Under the pieces are notes generated by a model. It had not been told where the DNA came from and searched no databases. It worked only from the letters and a program-made list of their open reading frames with translations. Below are positions 15,834 to 23,925 of a stretch of DNA of 64,000 nucleotides, one piece after another (the stretch's first letter is position 1; every line of letters begins with the position of its first letter). The position numbers and the translations under genes were made by a program. Origin of the DNA: a virus; IMG/VR virus record IMGVR_UViG_3300028536_000014, positions 62,001 to 126,000 of that record. One strand, given 5' to 3'.

Positions 15834-16676
15834 TCAGAGATAACTGTATTCTAAATCAGCTATCTTTGCAAAACCTTTTCTTCTTACTTGGTGATTAACA
15901 GCATCGTAACTATGACCGGTTTCTTTGATAGCTTCAGTTAAAGAATTATATATCGTTACTAACTTCCTCACGATATCTTTAACACAAACTATTTTGCGAT
16001 ACCCACCAGTTCTATGACCGTTAACAATATTTCCTTCACCAAGCTGTGTCATTTTCTTAAGATCAAGAATTGGCCACGGATTTCCATCAGCATATTTAAA
16101 CGCGTGATAATCAACGTGATAACCAAAGTTAAGACCTTTTCTTAAACATTTAGAAACTGTTGCTGGATGAACTTCAAATCTTTCGGAGAATTCTCTCAAC
16201 GAATACATAAGAAATTCTCTTGGTTCTAAACCAAGATATTTAACTGCGATAGGTTTGTTATCGCTCATAAATCCAGACAATCGTGCATGTTCTACATTCT
16301 CTTTTCCAGTACACCATTCAAGGTTATCTGGAAGATTATGTAGTTGATTTCCATCACAATGATTAACTTCTAAATTACTAAAAGATTTATCTAGATGTCT
16401 AGATGGTCGACCAATGAAAGTTTTTGCTATCAATCGACTAAATTTATGACATACAGGTTTTTTGCCAGGGCTTGTTATAATTACACCTACCGTACCATTA
16501 CCAGAAAGTTGTGGTTTTAACAAGTTACCTGTATGTATGTTTACTATTTTTCCATCTCGACTAACACCAAGTCTTTTGTCATCAGGAAAGTAAAAGAAGT
16601 TATCGAAACCGAGTACCGGTTCAGGATGAACTTCTTCCAAATCAGAAGGATCATTCATCCTTACTACGGCACTCAT
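15834..16676 (-). CDS. HNH homing-type endonuclease
   Basis: 280 aa from ATG 16676 (MSAVVRMNDPSDLEEV), with CAGGAG upstream; a TTG-started form is seven codons longer. The N-terminus GVSRDGKIVNIHTGNLLKPQ is a NUMOD4-like DNA-binding repeat. LEVNHCDGNQLHNLPDNLEWCTGKENVEHA is the HNH core. The C-terminus has helix-turn-helix-like (FSERFEVHPATVSKCL) and NUMOD-like segments. Freestanding, immediately upstream of the intron-bearing tRNA-Leu, so it may mobilise this RNA island. Confidence 0.88.
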   Translation of the reverse strand: MSAVVRMNDPSDLEEVHPEPVLGFDNFFYFPDDKRLGVSRDGKIVNIHTGNLLKPQLSGNGTVGVIITSPGKKPVCHKFSRLIAKTFIGRPSRHLDKSFSNLEVNHCDGNQLHNLPDNLEWCTGKENVEHARLSGFMSDNKPIAVKYLGLEPREFLMYSLREFSERFEVHPATVSKCLRKGLNFGYHVDYHAFKYADGNPWPILDLKKMTQLGEGNIVNGHRTGGYRKIVCVKDIVRKLVTIYNSLTEAIKETGHSYDAVNHQVRRKGFAKIADLEYSYL

Positions 16677-16750
16677 ATCAAGACTCCTGTTGTTCAAAAT
16701 GTGTATTCCAGTTCCACCACGCTTCCACAGTCGTGTGACACATTATTGCA

Positions 16751-17080
16751 TTACTTGGAAACGATTTTCTTCTTCTTTGGTTTGCTTCTTGGTGTGTATT
16801 TGACCTTAAGCAATGGAAGATTCTTCCAAGTTGTTTCGTTATTGCTATACGACTGTCCGAAGATCAAGACATCACCGATTCTAAAACAATCAGACGTTGT
16901 CTTGATTTCAACCAACTCGGTTGTACCAATTTGACCACCTATATAAAGGTGTCGTTCTCCAACAGCGATGATTTCGATATGAGAATCACGCTTATTTGAA
17001 GCTGGTAGATGTTGAAAAGGAATCGAAAGAATGTATCCTTTCAACTTCCCTCTGGGTTTGATTGGTAATGAAGTTTTCAT
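16751..17080 (-). CDS. Hypothetical protein of a small beta-domain family
   Basis: 109 aa. IIAVGERHLYIGGQIGTTELVEIKTTSDCFRIGDVLIF parallels FVGRSGTNVLVEIETDADGVGIKDV in the 20464 protein and LLIEILDPPEPLRIHDIYKI at 22632. This suggests a shared small beta domain. Highly basic C-terminus (PRSKPKKKKIVSK). Function unknown. Confidence 0.7.
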   Translation of the reverse strand: MKTSLPIKPRGKLKGYILSIPFQHLPASNKRDSHIEIIAVGERHLYIGGQIGTTELVEIKTTSDCFRIGDVLIFGQSYSNNETTWKNLPLLKVKYTPRSKPKKKKIVSK

Positions 17081-17088
17081 GCTTCCCC

Positions 17089-17265
17089 TTATTTTGATAG
17101 ATATGAAAGTATGTCATTGAAATGTATTAACATCTCGATTAATGCAAGGAATAAAAGGTAAGGGACAAGATCAGAGATAATACCGATAATCTCGATGAAT
17201 AGATCGATTAAGTTAGATCGAATCTTTTTGTTTTCCAGTAAAGATTTACCTTTTTTCTTTTGCAT
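17089..17265 (-). CDS. Small membrane protein
   Basis: 58 aa from ATG 17265 with AGGG upstream (MQKKKGKSLLENKKIRSN). A basic N-terminus is followed by one long hydrophobic segment (LFIEIIGIISDLVPYLLFLA), so it is probably a single-pass inner-membrane protein. Co-directional with the membrane protein at 17282. Confidence 0.65.
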   Translation of the reverse strand: MQKKKGKSLLENKKIRSNLIDLFIEIIGIISDLVPYLLFLALIEMLIHFNDILSYLSK

Positions 17266-17281
17266 GACACGACCCTATTTA

Positions 17282-17563
17282 TTAGTCAGCTGACTTCCAT
17301 CGAATATCTCGATAGATGTCGAGTGCATCCGATAAAGCGTTGATCATCATCTTCTGATGGAAGCCGAACACCACCATGTAGAAAACGACAGCTAACGGGT
17401 AATTGCTCAAGCAGCTGAGATAGAGGAGACCACCGATGAAGAAGTTATAACGTTTGAATGCTTCGAAATGCGCCGTCTTCGTCGCAAAACATAGGGTTGT
17501 ATGGAGACAAAAACCAATGACATTCCACACAACAAAGATAGAAAGAATGAGGTGATAATTCAC
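17282..17563 (-). CDS. Small multi-pass membrane protein
   Basis: 93 aa. Hydrophobic segments at about residues 4-25, 42-55 and 55-70. ATG is preceded by AAAGGAG. First gene of a unit with an ATATA box 43 bases upstream. Not recognised. Confidence 0.7.
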   Translation of the reverse strand: MNYHLILSIFVVWNVIGFCLHTTLCFATKTAHFEAFKRYNFFIGGLLYLSCLSNYPLAVVFYMVVFGFHQKMMINALSDALDIYRDIRWKSAD

Positions 17564-17605
17564 TATAACACTCCTTTAATAAATAGATCGGATTGATTCT
17601 CAGCT

Positions 17606-17618
17606 AGAATATATGTGA
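17606..17618 (-). promoter_or_regulatory. ATATA-box promoter candidate
   Basis: Minus strand reads TCACATATATTCT, followed by AGCTG. It lies between the terminator at 17644-17680 and the start at 17563. The core is shared with the box at 18181-18198. Confidence 0.55.
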
Positions 17619-17643
17619 CTGAAATTTTTTAATAAGGTGAAAA

Positions 17644-17680
17644 AAAAAGACATCCAAGAATAATATCCGGATGTCTTTTT
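17644..17680 (-). terminator. Intrinsic terminator
   Basis: AAAAAGACATCC/GGATGTCTTTTT stem with poly-T on the minus strand, just after the 17687 gene stop. Confidence 0.85.
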
Positions 17681-17686
17681 ATGTTT

Positions 17687-18037
17687 TTATGTTTTAAGCA
17701 TAGCAGTAGCGTTATTGATAGCAGCTACCGTATCTTCCACACTTTCAGGATCTTTCACACCTTCTTTCTTTCTAAGCGCATCAGCAGCACGTTCAATGAT
17801 AGCCATAGCTTCAGCAGAATGTTTATCCTGCTGCTTGATCCATTCACGAAAGAAGTCTGTCTTGCGTAATGTTTCTAATGCCTGCACGATATCGGGGTGT
17901 TCTCCACTAGCGATGTCAACTTGCATTTTCTTGAGAAGATGATTAAGAACCTTAACTTCTTCATTGATGTTCTGAAGTAAAGCTAATGCTTTCTCTCTTT
18001 TTGTAAGTTGTTTCGGTACTTCTGATTTCTTATTCAT
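17687..18037 (-). CDS. Hypothetical helical protein
   Basis: 116 aa from ATG 18037 (MNKKSEVPKQLTKREK), with GGAG 7 bases upstream. Almost wholly alpha-helical with a possible coiled coil (LLQNINEEVKVLNHLLKKMQ). Not recognised. Translation is probably coupled to the overlapping small ORF. Confidence 0.7.
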   Translation of the reverse strand: MNKKSEVPKQLTKREKALALLQNINEEVKVLNHLLKKMQVDIASGEHPDIVQALETLRKTDFFREWIKQQDKHSAEAMAIIERAADALRKKEGVKDPESVEDTVAAINNATAMLKT

Positions 18038-18161
18038 AGGTAACTCCGATAGTGAAGATAAGACAGGTTGTGGCAATATCCATGATGGTGGCATCATCCA
18101 ACGTGTCTTTGATATTTTGAATGAATTGTGGATGATTATCATAGTGTGTTATTTTAGACAT
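18030..18161 (-). CDS. Small ORF upstream of the helical protein
   Basis: 43 aa (MSKITHYDNHPQFIQNIKDT) ending 8 bases inside the next gene's start. It is the first frame after the ATATA box. The ribosome-binding site is weak, so moderate support only. Confidence 0.4.
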   Translation of the reverse strand: MSKITHYDNHPQFIQNIKDTLDDATIMDIATTCLIFTIGVTYE

Positions 18162-18180
18162 GATTAACGACAGATGTCAA

Positions 18181-18198
18181 TTAGAATATATGTCATTA
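18181..18198 (-). promoter_or_regulatory. ATATA-box promoter candidate
   Basis: Minus strand TAATGACATATATTCTAA, nearly the same as the box at 17606. Sits 20 bases before the small ORF. Confidence 0.55.
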
Positions 18199-18219
18199 AG
18201 ATCTTTTCAGAACTTGATA

Positions 18220-18603
18220 TCATTTTAAAAGCTGACCAATGACCTCACCGATCTCTTTACCTGCTTCACGGATCGCTTTACCAACTTCATGAGTTAGGAA
18301 GATTTGTTCTTTCCTATTATTAACTGTTTCTTGATCATACCACAACCATCGGTGTGAACCGTTGAATCTCATAAACATAGATGTCAATTTATCACATTTA
18401 AGACAATAACAATAAGCGATGTCGATAAGCGCTTCATCATAGTTGACGATCTTGTTTTTTGTGTTGTGTGTATGAAATCCTATTCGACATAAGAATGGTT
18501 TCTTGATGGGTTCTGGTGGAGTCCATGCATCGTAAGATGGAAGATCTTCAAGTTCTTCTGGTTTGGATGTCTTATTAATGATAGCTGGTTCTGAATCATT
18601 CAT
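18220..18603 (-). CDS. Hypothetical protein with Cys pairs
   Basis: 127 aa. The central YCYCLKCDKLTSMFMRF could be half a zinc ribbon, with an upstream CRIGFHTH. The C-terminal amphipathic helix is VGKAIREAGKEIGEVIGQLL. Start overlaps the previous gene by 4 bases (ATGA). Confidence 0.7.
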   Translation of the reverse strand: MNDSEPAIINKTSKPEELEDLPSYDAWTPPEPIKKPFLCRIGFHTHNTKNKIVNYDEALIDIAYCYCLKCDKLTSMFMRFNGSHRWLWYDQETVNNRKEQIFLTHEVGKAIREAGKEIGEVIGQLLK

Positions 18604-19076
18604 GTTTTAGGTCCTTTAAACATAGGTCGCCAATGAGTAGCATGGATAACCACAACATAATCAACAGTCCCAGCTCGTATCCACTGTCTCTTATACCAAT
18701 AACCAACTGCAATAATTGGTTCTGAATTTTCCGCAACACCGTTGAGTTCTCCACTTATTTTACCATAAAGAAAAAGTGGTTTATTATCAAAAACATCGAT
18801 TAACATTCCATCGATTACATTTGATTTAACTTTAACCATTGGTGCTGTTTCAATTGGAAACCATTCATCATCTACAATAGGAACGACAACATGAGTTTCC
18901 GTATCATAGATTTTATAACGTCCATGATCGATACTGTTAATTAACGGTATAATCATTGGACCGTAGTTTACTGGAGATTCTTTTTCAAAGAGAGGTTTAA
19001 CTAACTCTCGTTTAACGAATTCAAGAATTTCCTCATGTGTTAATTGATCCAATTGAGGGAATTTAGATTTAATCAT
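18600..19076 (-). CDS. Hypothetical protein (DUF551-like C-terminus possible)
   Basis: 158 aa. The C-terminal half contains WFPIETAPM...VGYWYKRQWIRAGT...ATHWRPM, the pattern of small phage proteins in which 'W(I)PI(E/D)(T/S)APKDG...W...PTHW(M/R)PLP' recurs. An N-terminal helical region precedes it. Role unknown. ATGA overlaps both ways. Confidence 0.72.
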   Translation of the reverse strand: MIKSKFPQLDQLTHEEILEFVKRELVKPLFEKESPVNYGPMIIPLINSIDHGRYKIYDTETHVVVPIVDDEWFPIETAPMVKVKSNVIDGMLIDVFDNKPLFLYGKISGELNGVAENSEPIIAVGYWYKRQWIRAGTVDYVVVIHATHWRPMFKGPKT

Positions 19077-19144
19077 ATTTGTTTAACTCCACGAGGATAT
19101 TCTACATGTTCAGTGAAATACTGCATAAACTTTGACTGTTCCAT
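19073..19144 (-). CDS. 23-aa small protein with strong ribosome-binding site
   Basis: MEQSKFMQYFTEHVEYPRGV. AAGGAG stands 6 bases before the ATG and the stop overlaps the next start (ATGA). Translational coupling suggests a genuine mini-gene or leader peptide. Confidence 0.5.
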   Translation of the reverse strand: MEQSKFMQYFTEHVEYPRGVKQI

Positions 19145-19156
19145 GATAACTCCTTT

Positions 19157-19813
19157 TCAGTTGTAAATTTGTAATTTTGCATGAACTTCGAAATGACAAG
19201 ATAATTCATCGATTTCTGTTACAATCGCTTTTACTTGTTTCTTGATTTTTGGTGGAAATTTATTGTTTTCCACTTTCTCATCAGGATACTCATCTTGAAT
19301 TTTTTTATATTCCATTTCAAGGTCACGAATCTTCTTTAATGCCATTCCAATGTAAAGTAATCGGCCTGTATAAAATGGCATAACTTTCCAATTACAAGCT
19401 TTTAAAGCGGCTCGATAGATTTTATCAATTTCGTCATAAACAAAATAACCAGCTGTCGCAGCTGTCTCTATATCCCAATCAGAAGACCGCGTATAAAAGG
19501 AATCGTAGGCAATTGAAATAGGATTAACCGAAAGTGCACTACCATTGTTATAGAGTTCTTCTGCAAACCCATAAGGTTGTTTTATAACAGCGCCTATAGC
19601 TCCAACAGAGAGTTTATTATCCTTGAGAAAAGTACTCGTTGAGAAAGAGTTCAGCATGTGTGTACCATCTTTACCAAATGGTATCGCTAATGTTCCATTA
19701 GCTGGGTTAATAAGATCTTTCCAACCTATTTTTGTAGGCATAACATTAGGTTTCATAATGAATTGAGAAAAAGCAATTGACCCCGATCGAATAACTATTA
19801 ATCCAGTTGTCAT
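19157..19813 (-). CDS. Hypothetical protein
   Basis: 218 aa. Gly/Ser/Phe-rich first half, then a helical, charged end (LKKIRDLEMEYKKIQDEYPD; possible coiled coil). Overlaps the 19810 gene by 4 bases. Not recognised. Confidence 0.7.
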   Translation of the reverse strand: MTTGLIVIRSGSIAFSQFIMKPNVMPTKIGWKDLINPANGTLAIPFGKDGTHMLNSFSTSTFLKDNKLSVGAIGAVIKQPYGFAEELYNNGSALSVNPISIAYDSFYTRSSDWDIETAATAGYFVYDEIDKIYRAALKACNWKVMPFYTGRLLYIGMALKKIRDLEMEYKKIQDEYPDEKVENNKFPPKIKKQVKAIVTEIDELSCHFEVHAKLQIYN

Positions 19814-20406
19814 TTTCTCACTCTCTTTTTAACACTTATCTTTTTGATAGGTTGTTTAGAATTGTACCAAGGTGTATCAATGATTGTTGAAAGATCTATC
19901 TTTGTAAATTCTGAAGTTACATCCGACACACTCATCGAAATGATTTGGTAAAATCTTTCAAAATTATCGATTTTATTACTATCGATAATCACATTAGCTG
20001 CCGATTTAGCTGTACCTGCAGTGTATGGAATATCACGTCTTAAATAAGTAAGACGACATCCATGGTCTATTTCGTGTTCAATATGAACAAACAAATTTCC
20101 CATTACCATGATGATGCTGGAAGATGTTGAGCGAGTTTTCTTATAAATTTGATCGAATGCTGCAGAGGCATTTTTCTCTGCTTCTTTATTATCGTCAGTT
20201 TTATAAAGCGAGTAGACACTAAGAATCTTTCGAGCTTTTTCCCATTCTTCAGGAATAAGAATGTGACCTACAGACACTCCAGCAAAATAACGATCATCGG
20301 AAACATAGGTCTTCTGAATTGTTTCGAAGATACTAAGTTTTTCCGTATTATTGGTCGAAGATATATCGGCTGTCAAGCAGTCACGATAATACATTGTTAA
20401 ACTCAT
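19810..20406 (-). CDS. Hypothetical protein
   Basis: 198 aa. Helical N-terminal half, a strand-rich middle (IIMVMGNLFVHIEHEIDHGC) and a basic tail (KKISVKKRVRK). Not recognised. First gene of a three-to-four-gene operon. Confidence 0.7.
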   Translation of the reverse strand: MSLTMYYRDCLTADISSTNNTEKLSIFETIQKTYVSDDRYFAGVSVGHILIPEEWEKARKILSVYSLYKTDDNKEAEKNASAAFDQIYKKTRSTSSSIIMVMGNLFVHIEHEIDHGCRLTYLRRDIPYTAGTAKSAANVIIDSNKIDNFERFYQIISMSVSDVTSEFTKIDLSTIIDTPWYNSKQPIKKISVKKRVRK

Positions 20407-20416
20407 AACGTTATAG

Positions 20417-20457
20417 ATCCTCTCACATACTCCTATTGATGGAGTATGTGAGAGGAT
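20417..20457 (-). terminator. Terminator hairpin, 17-bp stem
   Basis: Perfect inverted repeat with a 7-nt loop directly after the 20464 gene. No T-run follows. Confidence 0.65.
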
Positions 20458-20463
20458 ATTCCT

Positions 20464-20775
20464 TTATCGATTATTCGGCTTCTGGGTGGAACCCTGTCGA
20501 CGAGGAGTAGGTTCTGGAGTTTTCTCTGGAAGAGGTTTTGCGTACTTGACATATCCAACGATTTTTCCATTGATATCGAAATCCATGACATCTTTGATAC
20601 CAACTCCATCAGCATCTGTTTCGATTTCGACAAGAACGTTGGTTCCAGAGCGACCTACAAAAATGGTATCATTGACTTTGGCAATGATTTCAACAGCAAA
20701 TGCGGTATCAGCCAGAACATTCAACTTCTCTGCTGGGATTTTGATCTTTGACAACTTACCTGTTAACTTAGCCAT
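20464..20775 (-). CDS. Hypothetical protein of the small beta-domain family
   Basis: 103 aa from ATG 20775 (MAKLTGKLSKIKIPAE). IFVGRSGTNVLVEIETDADG matches the motif order of the 16751 protein. Pro/Arg-rich disordered tail (PLPEKTPEPTPRRQGST). Confidence 0.7.
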   Translation of the reverse strand: MAKLTGKLSKIKIPAEKLNVLADTAFAVEIIAKVNDTIFVGRSGTNVLVEIETDADGVGIKDVMDFDINGKIVGYVKYAKPLPEKTPEPTPRRQGSTQKPNNR

Positions 20776-20851
20776 GATTTTTTTTCTCAAATTTCAAATG
20801 GAACTAAAAGTTGGTGAACATCGTTAAACTTTGAATCAATAAGAATCTGTT

Positions 20852-21199
20852 CTATTTTGTTTTGTTAGGTCCTAAAGTTTGTATCTTTTCTATTCCTAAG
20901 ACATCACGAATCTGTTCACGATCAGCATCAGATTCTGGGATTATAACGAGGACATTGTCTTCTTCATCCAATTCAAGTTTCATATTGAAATCTTCATTTT
21001 GGATAACCTTATTTAAATCATGTTTACCTTGGTCGGTTATTTTATTAAAAGACCACCACTTATCCCAACTATTGTCGTGTTTATAAAAACTGATTCCATT
21101 TTTAAATAGGGATCTGCAACTAGATGTTTCACAATCCAATCGGATTTTATCGATGTGTTCTTGAGAATCACATTTATTAACAAGAAATTCATGTTTCAT
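20852..21199 (-). CDS. Hypothetical protein, member 1 of a tandem Cys-pair family
   Basis: 115 aa from ATG 21199 (MKHEFLVNKCDSQEHID), with GGAGG 9 bases upstream inside the previous gene's end. The N-terminal half repeats the layout of the next two genes, MK...N(I)xKxx...C-4-C...W. The C-terminus is unrelated (NVLVIIPESDADREQIRDVL). Confidence 0.68.
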   Translation of the reverse strand: MKHEFLVNKCDSQEHIDKIRLDCETSSCRSLFKNGISFYKHDNSWDKWWSFNKITDQGKHDLNKVIQNEDFNMKLELDEEDNVLVIIPESDADREQIRDVLGIEKIQTLGPNKTK

Positions 21200-21431
21200 A
21201 ACCATATTCCTCCAACTGGTATTTTGAACACAAAGTTGGAGAATCAAAGAATTGATGTTTCTTCTGACTTACTTCACTGGAGTTATATGGTATAACATCA
21301 CCTTTGAAAGTTTTTGCTTCATCACACGGATGATGATAAGTCCTAATACACATCCCGCCTCGACAAGTATATTTTCGTTTATGAAAGAAGTTGTCTATAT
21401 CAGGTTTGTTAATATTCGAATAAGGTTTCAT
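21189..21431 (-). CDS. Small protein, member 2 of tandem Cys-pair family
   Basis: 80 aa. MKPYSNINKPDIDNFFHKRK then YTCRGGMCIRTYHH aligns with YPCQTGFCITTLYM of the neighbour. Overlaps neighbours on both sides. Function unknown. Confidence 0.68.
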   Translation of the reverse strand: MKPYSNINKPDIDNFFHKRKYTCRGGMCIRTYHHPCDEAKTFKGDVIPYNSSEVSQKKHQFFDSPTLCSKYQLEEYGYET

Positions 21432-21679
21432 GGAGAGTAATAACCTTGTAAATTATCATTTATTTCCATTTTTGAAAACTCATTTGCTTTTTCAAAAATT
21501 CTCCATTTATCCATGATATCTTCTTCTGATTTATAATATACAAACCCACCTTTATATGTATCTCTACTTCCACTAAACATATAAAGAGTCGTAATACAGA
21601 ATCCTGTCTGACAAGGATAATCAGATTTACTAATAAACTGAGTCAGTTCTGGTTTGGTAATATTTAATTGACGTTTCAT
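21428..21679 (-). CDS. Small protein, member 3 of tandem Cys-pair family
   Basis: 83 aa. MKRQLNITKPELTQFISKSD plus a C-4-C pair. The W-containing MDKWRIFEKA matches SWDKWWSFNKI of member 1. ATGA overlap with member 2. Confidence 0.68.
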   Translation of the reverse strand: MKRQLNITKPELTQFISKSDYPCQTGFCITTLYMFSGSRDTYKGGFVYYKSEEDIMDKWRIFEKANEFSKMEINDNLQGYYSP

Positions 21680-21682
21680 GCC

Positions 21683-22111
21683 TTAGGGTTTTATTCTACC
21701 TGACTTTAATAACTCTTGAAAAACATAAGCCCCATGGTAAGAACTTGCTTGATACCCCCATTCATACCCTTTCTTGATTTCTTCTTCTGGTAAGAGCGGA
21801 GGTGGTTTAACATATTGAGCGCACACACTCGGCATAGCTCTTCCACTGACGATGATTTTCGAACAAAGTTCTAAATCAAGAAGTGTATCTCGAGCTGATT
21901 TGGAAGGAACATCACCATCCCAAAGAGGACCAGAACGCATTAAAGCGACAAGTGTATCAAGTTCTGCACCGTTTAATTTACTAGCAGTATCTTTATACCA
22001 TTCATCCCAAGCATCAGAACGTTCATCAGAATCAGGATGAGATTCACAAGTAGGAAATGGTTTAAATCGAGGTTCTTTTTTCCTAGTCTCGATATTGGCA
22101 AACTTTGTCAT
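21683..22111 (-). CDS. Hypothetical protein
   Basis: 142 aa with AAAAGGA upstream of the ATG. Helical: LNGAELDTLVALMRSGPLWDGDVPSK resembles a winged-helix or antitoxin-like segment. Not recognised. Confidence 0.68.
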   Translation of the reverse strand: MTKFANIETRKKEPRFKPFPTCESHPDSDERSDAWDEWYKDTASKLNGAELDTLVALMRSGPLWDGDVPSKSARDTLLDLELCSKIIVSGRAMPSVCAQYVKPPPLLPEEEIKKGYEWGYQASSYHGAYVFQELLKSGRIKP

Positions 22112-22123
22112 GTTAGTTCCTTT

Positions 22124-22408
22124 TCATAAACACAAAAGAATGATTTTTGGAACGATATAACCTATTCCACTAAAGATAGAGACGAGTAAGACAAAAGCAA
22201 AAACGATTCCGTAATATAATGATTGATCAAACAACCGAATAGTAATGTTGATAACAAAATAGGTCAAACCATAAATTGGAAAACCGTAGAAGTAATCTAA
22301 GAAACTTTTCTCTTTGTCCTCTTTATCGAGGTAATGATTAAAGAAGAAAACAACTGCATTACCAACCCAAATGAACAGAGCCGCGTCTGTTATTAAGAAA
22401 ACGTACAT
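22124..22408 (-). CDS. Membrane protein with three hydrophobic segments
   Basis: 94 aa. Hydrophobic stretches at about 4-23, 43-60 and 65-92, with a charged loop (DKEDKEKS). Probably an inner-membrane protein of unknown role. Confidence 0.68.
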   Translation of the reverse strand: MYVFLITDAALFIWVGNAVVFFFNHYLDKEDKEKSFLDYFYGFPIYGLTYFVINITIRLFDQSLYYGIVFAFVLLVSIFSGIGYIVPKIILLCL

Positions 22409-22410
22409 GA

Positions 22411-22614
22411 CTATTTATTATCCTTTTTGTTGGTAATAGAAAAGCATGGGAGTACTGCAGAAGCATTCGTTTTAACCTGAACACCTATATAGGGTGTTTT
22501 ATCAATTTTTGTATTGAATTTCGTATTGAATTTTTTATCTGCTTCCAAAATGTCGTTAGCAATTATTAAAGCTAAAAACTTTTTAGTTTGATTGTTGGTA
22601 TAGAAATATAACAT
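22411..22614 (-). CDS. Small hypothetical protein
   Basis: 67 aa (MLYFYTNNQTKKFLALIIAN). Carries a short internal repeat KFNTKFNTKI. Two bases from the next gene. Not recognised. Confidence 0.6.
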   Translation of the reverse strand: MLYFYTNNQTKKFLALIIANDILEADKKFNTKFNTKIDKTPYIGVQVKTNASAVLPCFSITNKKDNK

Positions 22615-22631
22615 ATAAGGTTTCCATTTTG

Positions 22632-23261
22632 TTAAGTATTTATTTTGTTAGAAGGTATAGGTGGCATAACAGAAATATCGATTTGTTTGTAATAACCATC
22701 GATTTGAATCGTTGCAGCGATACGTCCTACTGGTTTGTTTTCCAGTTTATCAACGACACGTGCATTCATTCCTTTGGCGATATGTTCAAAGAGTTTTTCA
22801 GGTGTCACTGCTTCTTCAACCCAAGGCATCGCCACGATGTCTAAATCACGTTCTCTTGAACCATGGATACCGATAGCATAACCCACTTCTTTGGCTAATA
22901 CACGAATCTTATTGATATCTGGAAGTTTAGTGAAACTCCATCCTTCACAAGGTTTAGTTGTATCACCATTACATTTCCAACACTGTTCACCTTCACGAGG
23001 TGCATTGCATGTTTTGCAATACATCCAGGTATCAGGAACAGTGATCTTATAAATGTCATGAATTCTTAAAGGTTCTGGTGGATCTAGAATCTCGATAAGT
23101 AGATAAGGAACAGTATCGAAATTACACCCTACAAGACAAGCAACATACCACTCACTAATACCTTTTGTCAAAACCCTGACAGAAAAACTGGTATCTGGTT
23201 TTACATTCAGAAGTCCATCAGGCATTCTGATAAGACCTAGATTTGATTTGAATTCGAACAT
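22632..23261 (-). CDS. Beta-domain protein with zinc ribbon
   Basis: 209 aa. N-terminal domain (SVRVLTKGISEWYVACLVG...LLIEILDPPEPLRIHDIYKI) resembles the 16751 and 20464 family. A zinc ribbon follows (YCKTCNAPREGEQCWKCNG, about residues 80-97). The C-terminal domain has HGSRERDLDIVAMPW, which looks like a nucleotidyltransferase GS...DxD core (substrate unknown). The architecture is unusual. Confidence 0.72.
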   Translation of the reverse strand: MFEFKSNLGLIRMPDGLLNVKPDTSFSVRVLTKGISEWYVACLVGCNFDTVPYLLIEILDPPEPLRIHDIYKITVPDTWMYCKTCNAPREGEQCWKCNGDTTKPCEGWSFTKLPDINKIRVLAKEVGYAIGIHGSRERDLDIVAMPWVEEAVTPEKLFEHIAKGMNARVVDKLENKPVGRIAATIQIDGYYKQIDISVMPPIPSNKINT

Positions 23262-23277
23262 TGGAAATTAATCCCCA

Positions 23278-23466
23278 TTAAGTATTATCAGTGATATGTT
23301 TTTCTTGTGTGTTTGTTAATAGCTCTTTATCCCGAATGTCCAAACCAATAACAAGACAGTGTGGGCAACGAGCACGACCATCCTTTACCGGATGATCTGG
23401 CAACTTTGCAAATACGTGATTATGATCACAACGATCAATAACAACATCATTAATAGAAAAGTTCAT
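23278..23466 (-). CDS. Small zinc-binding protein
   Basis: 62 aa. Cys/His residues in DRCDHNHVF and ARCPHCLVIG could form one zinc site. Located directly after ndk. Not recognised. Confidence 0.62.
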   Translation of the reverse strand: MNFSINDVVIDRCDHNHVFAKLPDHPVKDGRARCPHCLVIGLDIRDKELLTNTQEKHITDNT

Positions 23467-23478
23467 ATTTATCTTTGT

Positions 23479-23916
23479 TTAAAAGATAGGAAAGAATTTA
23501 TTAATTTCTGCTTTAGCACTTTCGTTGCTGTCAGAACCATGGACAGAGTTCTCACACAACCTAGTTTCCAAAGCATATTTTCCACGAATGGTATTGGGAC
23601 CTGCTTTGGTACGATCGGTTGGTCCCATGAGTTCACGAAACTTTGACACGCAATTAGGACCATCCATCCGAAGAAGTAATAACTCAACGTCAGCTGAGAC
23701 GGTGTATTCAATTAGATCATTAAAATGAGCTCGTCCTTTGTGTTCACGATAAAGCCATTCCGCTTCTTCACGTGTCAAAAAACAAGCTTTGTACTCGATG
23801 ATTTCGAATCCGGCATTTTCGATATCTGTCTTAATAACAGCAGTAAAACCTCGAATAGTTGCATCGGGTTTGATCATTGCAAAAGTTTGCGAATAGACTG
23901 CTTGTTCTTCGTTCAT
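23479..23916 (-). CDS. ndk: Nucleoside diphosphate kinase
   Basis: 145 aa, normal family length. N-terminal TFAMIKPDATIRG, then the Kpn-loop/active-site region GPNCVSKFRELMGPTDRTKAGPNTIRG and NSVHGSDSNESAKAEI with the catalytic His. All signature residues appear intact, so it should transfer gamma-phosphate between NTPs and NDPs and supply dNTPs for phage replication. It is flanked by small genes and a 2OG-oxygenase-like gene. Its presence in a phage fits a large genome with its own nucleotide supply. Confidence 0.96.
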   Translation of the reverse strand: MNEEQAVYSQTFAMIKPDATIRGFTAVIKTDIENAGFEIIEYKACFLTREEAEWLYREHKGRAHFNDLIEYTVSADVELLLLRMDGPNCVSKFRELMGPTDRTKAGPNTIRGKYALETRLCENSVHGSDSNESAKAEINKFFPIF

Positions 23917-23925
23917 AACTAATCC

